Source of the DNA: 2-01-FULL-49-22 sp964639445
GTDB lineage: Bacteria; Patescibacteriota; Saccharimonadia; Saccharimonadales; UBA10212
Length of the DNA: 9,972 nt
Reading direction: 5' to 3'
Assembly: GCA_964639445.1 (NCBI GenBank)
Contig: CAZXDA010000022.1
Span: forward strand, 1-9,972
Made by a program: the position numbers and the translations under genes. The notes beneath the pieces were generated by a model. The model saw only the letters and a program-made list of their open reading frames with translations, had not been told where the DNA came from and made no database searches. Shown here piece after piece: positions 5,291-9,972 of the stretch. Every line of letters starts with the position of its first letter. Positions within the stretch are counted from its first letter, which is position 1.

Positions 5291-5505
5291 TGGGCGAGTC
5301 ACATTTTTTGCCAAACACTCAGCGAGCTCACCTGAAGCAGACGTGTCAAAAGCACTAACACCAAAGGCGAGGACGTGCCGCGCGAATTCCTTAAAGGAAA
5401 CTCATGAGCGCGGCCGACCGAAGGGAGTTCCGCAGCCGTGTTGTGCGCTTTGGCATAAGTCTGCATCAAGCGAGCGAAGCGTTTGGTGAAAAATGTGGGG
5501 AGCGT
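5291..5505. repeat. Inverted repeat copy A flanking pilBC, beside the pilC stop
   Basis: The block at 5313-5341 matches the inverse of 8597-8625 in 27 of 29 bases. The block at 5461-5483 matches the inverse of 8530-8552 in 21 of 23. The flanks GGGCGAGTC (5293-5301) and TGTGGGGAGCGT (5494-5505) also resemble the partner. The order of blocks is the same in both copies, but the middle is about 120 bases here against about 44 there. The middle here includes the hairpin GCCGCGC/GCGCGGC (5377-5383 with 5408-5414) with inner TTCCTT/AAGGAA. Confidence 0.75.
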
Positions 5506-6719
5506 TAGCCGCCTATTTGTTTGCTTAGGCCGGCGATCGGACCCATGACTGAGGCGGCAATCAAACCAACTATGCCGCCCAAAATAATAATCATTACCGG
5601 TTCAATTACACTAGCTAAACTATCAACTACAGTGTCAACCTCTTCTTCGTAAAAATCGGCAACCTTAACCAAAATTTCATCAATTTTACCGGTTTCTTCG
5701 CCAACGGCTATCATTTCGCCAACAATCGGTGGGAAGTATTTAGCTCCTAAAATTTGCCTGCCTAAGGGGCGGCCGTTCTTGACGGCGTCAGCCACAATCT
5801 CTAGCTCTTTCTGGATAACCCGGTTACCAACTGCTTTACCGGTCACCTCCAACGCATCAAGTACGCTCACGCCGGAGCTCATCAAAGAAGAAAAAGTGCG
5901 GGCAAAACGGGCAATGGCAATTTTAGCGATTACCTTTCCTACTATTGGCGTACGCAGCAAAAAACCATGCCACCAGTATTTGCCCTTTTCGGTATTAATA
6001 TATCGGCGGAACAAGAAAACAACTGCCGTTAGGGCCACTAATATGAAAAGGATGTAGTGCTGCGTAAAAGAGCTGATGTCAAGCATAATGCGCGAATAAA
6101 CCGGCAGGTGGGCATTTGGTCCGCCTAGATCGGTAATGATTTTGGAAATTTTGGGCATGATAAAAAGCATGATGCCAAAAAAAGCGATAACCGTGACCGT
6201 TAAGATGACTATTGGATAAGCCATGGCGCCGTGAATTTTGTGGCGGATGCTGGCTTCTTTTTCGACTTGGGTGGCCAAACGTTTCATAATGTCGTCCAAA
6301 ATACCGCCGGCCTCGCCGGCGCGCACCATGTTGACGTAGACGTCAGAAAAAACGCGCGGGTGTTTAGCCATGGCGTCTGCCAAGGGCAGGCCACTCTCTA
6401 TATCGTGGTTGAGAGCATCTATGACCTGCTTAAAATATTTATTGTCCGTTTGTTGAGATAGGGTTTCTAAGGTGCGCGGCAAAGGCAGGCCAGCGCTAAT
6501 CATAGTAGATAGTTCGCGCGAAAAAACCACCAAATCTTTAATTTTAACCTTGTTTTTAAATGAAATGCGGGCCTTTTTAATTTTGGTCTCGCGCACACCT
6601 ATCGGTTTTATGCCTTGCTGGCGCAGGTTAACAACTGCCGTCTCACGATTAGCGGCCACAATCGAACCGCTGACCTGGTGGCCATCAACGGTTAGAGCAG
6701 TGTAATTAAACTGCGGCAC
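5505..6719 (-). CDS. pilC: Type IV pilus inner-membrane platform protein PilC
   Basis: PilC (GspF family) is the polytopic platform in the inner membrane that PilB acts on to add pilin subunits. The 404-residue product starts MPQFNYTALTVDGHQVSG, the usual N-terminus of the family, and has two T2SSF repeats (about 66-189 and 269-391). Each holds the helical F(S)RELSTMISAGLPLPRTLE or FARTFSSLMSSGVSVLDALE opening. The repeats are also marked by GEAGGILDD and GEETGKIDE. Membrane segments are at about 169-189, 221-237 and 374-392. The length is typical. It starts with GTG (6719-6717), with GGAG (6729-6726) upstream, and overlaps the pilB stop by one base (TAGTG), so the two are translationally coupled. 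It is the last gene of this unit. Confidence 0.96.
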   Translation of the reverse strand: MPQFNYTALTVDGHQVSGSIVAANRETAVVNLRQQGIKPIGVRETKIKKARISFKNKVKIKDLVVFSRELSTMISAGLPLPRTLETLSQQTDNKYFKQVIDALNHDIESGLPLADAMAKHPRVFSDVYVNMVRAGEAGGILDDIMKRLATQVEKEASIRHKIHGAMAYPIVILTVTVIAFFGIMLFIMPKISKIITDLGGPNAHLPVYSRIMLDISSFTQHYILFILVALTAVVFLFRRYINTEKGKYWWHGFLLRTPIVGKVIAKIAIARFARTFSSLMSSGVSVLDALEVTGKAVGNRVIQKELEIVADAVKNGRPLGRQILGAKYFPPIVGEMIAVGEETGKIDEILVKVADFYEEEVDTVVDSLASVIEPVMIIILGGIVGLIAASVMGPIAGLSKQIGG

Positions 6720-8494
6720 TATCGCTCCAGCGTGACACGCAGGACTTCCTCGAGCGTTGTCTGCCCGCGCAGAGCTTTTATTAAACCATCCGTTTGCATA
6801 GTAACCATGTCTTCTTTTATGGCCTGGTTTTGAGTGTGGTCGGCGCTGTAGCGGGAAATTATGAGCTTTTGAATGTCACTACTAACCGGCAAAACTTCAT
6901 AAATGCCAATACGGCCCCGGAAAGTTGCGGTGCTATTGCCGCTTTTTATGCGCCACAGCTTCTTGATTGTGGTCTCAGAGGTCGCTGGTTGATCATCACC
7001 AACACCTGCCTTGATAGCTTCCAGCTCGAGTTTGTGTAGGCGGGCAAAATCCTCCGGCGTCTTAATGCCAAATGAGTCCTCAATACGAGCTAAAGTCGCC
7101 ACGTCCGGTGCATAACTTTCAACGCTGTCCGCTACTAATTTGCGTACCAGGCGTTGAGCTATTACCACCCGTACAGTGGAGGCAATCAAAAAAGGCTCGA
7201 TACCCATGTCAAGCAGGCGGGGCAGGGTGGTGGCGGCATTGTTGGTGTGCAGGGTGCTAAAAACCAAATGTCCTGTTAAAGCGGCCTGAACCGCTAAATT
7301 AGCGGTCTCCGAATCGCGAATCTCGCCCACCATGATGATGTTGGGGTCCTGGCGCAAAAGAGAGCGTAAGCCGTTGGCAAACGTCATGTTGGCCACCGGA
7401 TTAACCTGGACCTGATTAACACCAGGGATCTTATATTCTACCGGGTCTTCCACGGTGCTGATGTTGACTGACGGTTGATTAAGCCGGCTTAAGATGGAAA
7501 AAAGAGAAGTGCTCTTGCCGGAACCAGTGGGTCCGGTAAATAGAATCAGGCCGTGCGGACGGGTGAGGGCTGTTTCTAAATCTTCTAAACTTTTGCCCCA
7601 AAAACCGAGCTCTTCTAAAGTCCCAGCCCTGCTTGATTCATTAAGTATGCGCAAAACCACTTTTTCGCCTTCGACAATCGGCAAGGTGCTAACCCGCAAG
7701 GCATACTGGTTGCCGCCAACGTTTACTTTAAAGCGGCCGTCTTGCGGCGCCCGGCGCTCGTCAATTTTTAAATTAGCAAGTATTTTAATGCGCGAGACTA
7801 AAGCCAACAGCACCTTTTTTGGCAAGCGGTTAGTCTCGCGCAACTGGCCGTCTATGCGGTAACGCACGCTAACGTAATCTTCGCGCGGCTCGATATGAAT
7901 GTCGCTGGCCCCGGCCTTTATAGCGTCTTCAATTAGTAAATTGACGGTCTGGGCAATAGGGCTGTCTTCGGCCACATCTTCTTCAGCTACTACTTCCTCT
8001 GCGGTTTCAGGTGTTTCGGTGTCGCTACTGGCAATAACTTGCGTTAGCTCGCTACTAATATTGCCGCGATATTGATCAAGCGCCGACAAAATGTTGGAGC
8101 GCGTGGCTATAAAGACATTTATATTATTGCCCAACTGTTTTTGCAGAAAGTTAAGCGCCTGGACGTCATCAGGGTCTTCCATAGCCAGCAGTTTGGTGCC
8201 GTCGTCGCGTATGTCAAACACAATGGCGTTATACTGCCGGGCAATACGTTCCGGGATGAGCTTGAGCACTTCTTTACGCAGGTTGCGCGGAATCAATTCT
8301 ACAAAAGGCACATTTATGCGCTCGGCATAGGCTTTGGTTAATTCCTTTTCCGAAACTAAATTGTTGGTTACCACTAAGTCCTGCAGCGGCTTTTTGGAGG
8401 TTCGTTGTTGTTCCTGCAAGGTTTTTATTTGCTCGTCATTAACTTTGTGAGTTGCTTTAAGCAAATCAACCACCACAGCGTCATTAATGCGCAT
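6719..8494 (-). CDS. pilB: Type IV pilus assembly ATPase PilB
   Basis: PilB is the hexameric cytoplasmic ATPase that powers pilus extension through PilC. From the chosen ATG the product has 591 residues. Numbering from a GTG nine codons upstream: an MshEN/T2SSE N-terminal domain (about 55-150), an acidic linker (165-186), then the GspE ATPase with Walker A GPTGSGKST (330-338), the Asp box from VEDPVEYKIPG (358 on), Walker B IIMVGE (395-400) and the His box ALTGHLVFSTLH (414-425). The protein contains no cysteine, so the tetracysteine zinc site common in PilB/GspE is absent. The region between KLVADSVESY and GRIGIYEVLP is kept. The upstream GTG at 8521 lies in a repeat, so the ATG at 8494 is preferred. 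No SD is seen, and TATACT lies seven bases before the ATG. It is divergent from recA. Confidence 0.96.
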   Translation of the reverse strand: MRINDAVVVDLLKATHKVNDEQIKTLQEQQRTSKKPLQDLVVTNNLVSEKELTKAYAERINVPFVELIPRNLRKEVLKLIPERIARQYNAIVFDIRDDGTKLLAMEDPDDVQALNFLQKQLGNNINVFIATRSNILSALDQYRGNISSELTQVIASSDTETPETAEEVVAEEDVAEDSPIAQTVNLLIEDAIKAGASDIHIEPREDYVSVRYRIDGQLRETNRLPKKVLLALVSRIKILANLKIDERRAPQDGRFKVNVGGNQYALRVSTLPIVEGEKVVLRILNESSRAGTLEELGFWGKSLEDLETALTRPHGLILFTGPTGSGKSTSLFSILSRLNQPSVNISTVEDPVEYKIPGVNQVQVNPVANMTFANGLRSLLRQDPNIIMVGEIRDSETANLAVQAALTGHLVFSTLHTNNAATTLPRLLDMGIEPFLIASTVRVVIAQRLVRKLVADSVESYAPDVATLARIEDSFGIKTPEDFARLHKLELEAIKAGVGDDQPATSETTIKKLWRIKSGNSTATFRGRIGIYEVLPVSSDIQKLIISRYSADHTQNQAIKEDMVTMQTDGLIKALRGQTTLEEVLRVTLER

Positions 8495-8507
8495 ATGCTT
8501 AAGTATA
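8495..8507 (-). promoter_or_regulatory. Possible -10 box for a leaderless pilB transcript
   Basis: TATACT (8507-8502) lies seven bases before the pilB ATG, the distance expected if transcription starts at the ATG itself. No SD is present. The -35 region (TGAGTA at 17-base spacing) is poor. Confidence 0.35.
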
Positions 8508-8644
8508 TACGCTCGCCCCACACTTACTCAACGCTTCGCTCACTAGATGCAGCCATCTCTCGGCGCTAGAAAGAAGTCGTACTTTAGATGACAACATCTG
8601 CTTCAGGTTCGCTCGCTGAGTGTTTTCGCAAGTGTGGAACTCGC
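8508..8644. repeat. Inverted repeat copy B flanking pilBC, upstream of pilB
   Basis: This is the inverse, diverged partner of 5291-5505. Blocks at 8530-8552 and 8597-8625 match it in 21 of 23 and 27 of 29 bases. Further similarity extends to GTGTGGGGCGAGCG at the pilB side and GCGAGT at the recA side. The two copies point inward around pilB and pilC. No gene is supported here. Confidence 0.75.
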
Positions 8645-8660
8645 TTATTCGATTAGCGTC

Positions 8661-8680
8661 ATTCCGGCGAAAGCCGGAAT
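8661..8680. repeat. REP-like hairpin between pilB and recA
   Basis: ATTCCGGC-GAAA-GCCGGAAT is a perfect 8-bp stem with a GAAA tetraloop, in the context GCGTC before and CTAGACCC after. Sequences of this form are dispersed in many bacterial genomes and give rise to the spurious peptide SGFRRND, which is encoded here on the minus strand. It is the only copy seen in the window. It may insulate the two divergent units. Confidence 0.7.
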
Positions 8681-8738
8681 CTAGACCCAACTTTTAGCTT
8701 AAGCAATTTTCAATCAGACGCATAGGCGCTATAGTCCC

Positions 8739-8747
8739 TGATATAAT
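8739..8747 (+). promoter_or_regulatory. Extended -10 promoter of recA
   Basis: TGATATAAT is a perfect extended -10 (TGnTATAAT). No good -35 is seen, as is usual for this promoter class. Transcription should start near 8754, giving about 20 bases of leader before the ATG at 8775. No LexA-type box was recognised nearby. Confidence 0.65.
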
Positions 8748-8774
8748 TTAGGGGATAAATAGATGGGAGTAAGA

Positions 8775-9800
8775 ATGGCGGGCAAAGCCAAAACTGAAGG
8801 TGATTCAGCAAAAGCAACTGGCGGTAAGACACAAGCTTTAAATCTGGCAGTCAGTCAGATCGAGAAGCAGTTTGGTGCTGGTTCAATCATGCGGCTTGGT
8901 GACACTTCTAAAGTTCATGTCGAAACCATTCCAACCGGTAGTTTAAGTTTAGATATTGCCTTAGGCGGTGGTCTGCCAAAGGGCCGCATTATTGAAATTT
9001 ATGGTCCGGAAGCCTCTGGTAAAACGACTGTTTGTCTGCACGCTGTGGCCGAAGTCCAAAAAGCCGGCGGCACAGCCGCCTACATTGATGCCGAGCACGC
9101 GCTTGACCCGGCTTATGCCAAGCGGATTGGCGTGGATATAGATAACCTGCTCTTATCCCAGCCGGACAGCGGTGAGCAAGCGCTGGAGGTTGTGGAGACG
9201 TTGGTTAGGTCTAATGCCGTGGACATTATTGTGGTAGATTCCGTGGCCGCTTTAGTGCCGCAGGCTGAAATCGAGGGCGAGATGGGTGATGCTGTTATGG
9301 GCATGCAGGCTCGTCTGATGAGTCAGGCCATGCGCAAGCTCACCGGTATAATTTCACGCACCAAGTGCACAGTTGTCTTTGTCAATCAGCTGCGTATGAA
9401 AATTGGCGTAATGTTTGGTAATCCAGAGACAACTACTGGCGGTCAGGCCTTGAAGTTTTACTCCAGCGTGCGTATGGACATTCGCCGTCTGGCCCAAATT
9501 AAGACGGGCGATACAGTTATCGGTAATCACGTACGAGTAAAAGTGGTTAAAAACAAAGTTGCGCCGCCCTTCCGCGAAGCCGAATTTGACATTATGTACA
9601 ACGAAGGCATCAGTAAAGAGGGTGATTTAATTGATCTGGCTGCCAACAACGGTGTAGTAATCAAGCAAGGAGCTTGGTACGAATACGAAGGACAGAAAAT
9701 CGCTCAGGGTCGCGAAGCCGCCAAGCAATACCTGCGTGACAATCCCAAAGTTTTTGCAGAAATCGCTAAAAAGGCCCGCGCCGCTGCCCAAGCAGAGTAA
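8775..9800 (+). CDS. recA: Recombinase RecA
   Basis: RecA polymerises on single-stranded DNA, pairs homologous strands and stimulates LexA-type self-cleavage where that exists. Numbering from an in-frame ATG at 8763, the motifs are complete: QIEKQFGAGSIMRLG, Walker A GPEASGKTT (81-89), the catalytic Glu in AEHALDP (Glu111), Walker B IIVVDSVAALVP (155-166), loop L1 around EGEMGD (171-176) and loop L2 around MKIGVMFGNPETTTGGQALK (212-231). The C-terminal domain is intact, ending ARAAAQAE without a long acidic tail. The ATG at 8775 is preferred because GGGAG (8765-8769) lies five bases upstream; starting at 8763 would add only MGVR and lies about nine bases from the predicted transcript start. 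The product is 341 residues, normal for RecA. Confidence 0.98.
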   Translation: MAGKAKTEGDSAKATGGKTQALNLAVSQIEKQFGAGSIMRLGDTSKVHVETIPTGSLSLDIALGGGLPKGRIIEIYGPEASGKTTVCLHAVAEVQKAGGTAAYIDAEHALDPAYAKRIGVDIDNLLLSQPDSGEQALEVVETLVRSNAVDIIVVDSVAALVPQAEIEGEMGDAVMGMQARLMSQAMRKLTGIISRTKCTVVFVNQLRMKIGVMFGNPETTTGGQALKFYSSVRMDIRRLAQIKTGDTVIGNHVRVKVVKNKVAPPFREAEFDIMYNEGISKEGDLIDLAANNGVVIKQGAWYEYEGQKIAQGREAAKQYLRDNPKVFAEIAKKARAAAQAE

Positions 9801-9809
9801 AATAAATCC

Positions 9810-9972
9810 GTGACAGGGCTTAATCATGCGGTGACTGGCGTGCTGGTGGCTGTGGCCATAAAACAGCCGGCGGTTGCTCTACCGGCGGCGTTTTTAAGCC
9901 ATTTTGTGATTGATATGTTGCCGCATTGGGACTATAAAGTCCCCGGGTTAGCAAAAATGCGACACTTAGTCA
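9810..9972 (+). CDS. Start of a probable membrane protein with a conserved His/Asp motif (partial)
   Basis: A frame opens with GTG at 9810, nine bases after the recA stop, and runs to the window edge (54 codons). The peptide begins (M)TGLNHAVTGVLVAVAIKQP, with a hydrophobic stretch, then FLSHFVIDMLPHWD. The His near the N-terminus together with SHFxxDxLPHWD resembles the metal-dependent hydrolase-like membrane proteins (YdjM/DUF457 type) found next to housekeeping genes in several bacteria. The SD is weak, and the small gap suggests co-transcription with recA. Family assignment is tentative because only the first part is visible. Confidence 0.6.
   Translation, partial: MTGLNHAVTGVLVAVAIKQPAVALPAAFLSHFVIDMLPHWDYKVPGLAKMRHLV

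Larger units (their letters stand above)
4964..5504. other. 541-bp gene-free region between pilC and the pilin gene
   Basis: No convincing gene is seen on either strand. From right to left it holds a repeat copy shared in inverse with the region before pilB (5291-5505), containing a GC-rich hairpin (5377-5414); the nested inverted repeat at 5096-5243; the pilin promoter; and the pilin mRNA leader. The plus-strand open frames here (5085-5279 and 5286-5489) are low-complexity, basic, lack ribosome sites and are explained by the inverted repeats. No clear intrinsic terminator with a T-tract is seen directly after pilC. Confidence 0.7.

Noticed and set aside
5085..5489. Plus-strand open frames of 64 and 67 codons
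   Set aside because: They run through inverted repeats, lack SDs, have no recognisable domain and are biased to Arg/Ser/Pro, as expected for GC-rich repeat DNA.
8494..8521. GTG start of pilB at 8521
   Set aside because: It lies in the repeat shared with the pilC 3' flank and adds only MGRAYILKH; the ATG at 8494 fits the family better.
8499..8690. 63-codon minus-strand frame beginning MGLDSGFRRNDA
   Set aside because: The peptide is the common spurious translation of a REP-like hairpin, and the rest comes from the flanking repeat.
8763..8774. RecA start at the first ATG (8763)
   Set aside because: The ATG at 8775 has GGGAG at five bases, while the earlier one lies about nine bases from the predicted transcript start.
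1..9972. CRISPR array, rRNA, tRNA or insertion sequence
   Set aside because: No regularly spaced repeats, no recognisable RNA gene and no transposase were found on either strand.

Overview
The window carries a nearly complete type IV pilus (T4P) assembly locus on the minus strand (window positions 8494 down to 1) and, divergently on the plus strand, recA followed by the start of a membrane protein gene. RecA, PilB, PilC, PilM and PilN are recognisable from family motifs. The setting suggests a Candidate Phyla Radiation (Patescibacteria) bacterium, perhaps Saccharibacteria: a compact T4P cluster, a PilB with no cysteines, GspG-like pilins, and tightly packed genes with GTG starts. This is inference from gene style; no rRNA or other marker is present. 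TGA is used as a stop (pilN and the GspK-like gene), so the UGA-as-glycine code of SR1/Gracilibacteria does not apply.

Layout in transcription order. Unit 1 (8494-5505): pilB and pilC, overlapping by one base. A 541-bp gene-free stretch follows (4964-5504). It holds a copy of a diverged repeat whose inverted partner lies just upstream of pilB, a 148-bp nested inverted repeat, a near-consensus sigma-70 promoter (TTGACA-17-AATAAT) and the leader of the pilin mRNA. Unit 2 (4963-about 123 and beyond): the major pilin, an intrinsic terminator, three pseudopilin-like genes in GspI-, GspJ- and GspK-like order, then pilM and pilN. pilO would be expected next, but the window ends there.

How the parts work together (known roles of the families): PilB is the cytoplasmic extension ATPase and PilC the inner-membrane platform it drives. 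PilM and PilN form the cytoplasmic and membrane alignment module. The major pilin polymerises on a tip made of the minor pilins, probably capped by the large GspK/PilX-like protein. The terminator after the pilin gene would give much pilin and little of the rest. The retraction ATPase PilT and prepilin peptidase PilD are not in this window.

The most unusual signal is an 89-bp direct repeat with one mismatch, placed exactly at the end of pilM and again at the end of pilN. It can fold into a three-way junction. The copy after pilM ends in a 13-base segment perfectly complementary to the Shine-Dalgarno/start region of pilN, so several mutually exclusive hairpins are possible. The pilM stop codon sits in one of the competing strands. 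This looks like an intercistronic RNA switch, used twice, that couples translation of neighbouring pilus genes. It also places the same 28 of 29 codons at the start of two small open frames that follow pilM and pilN.
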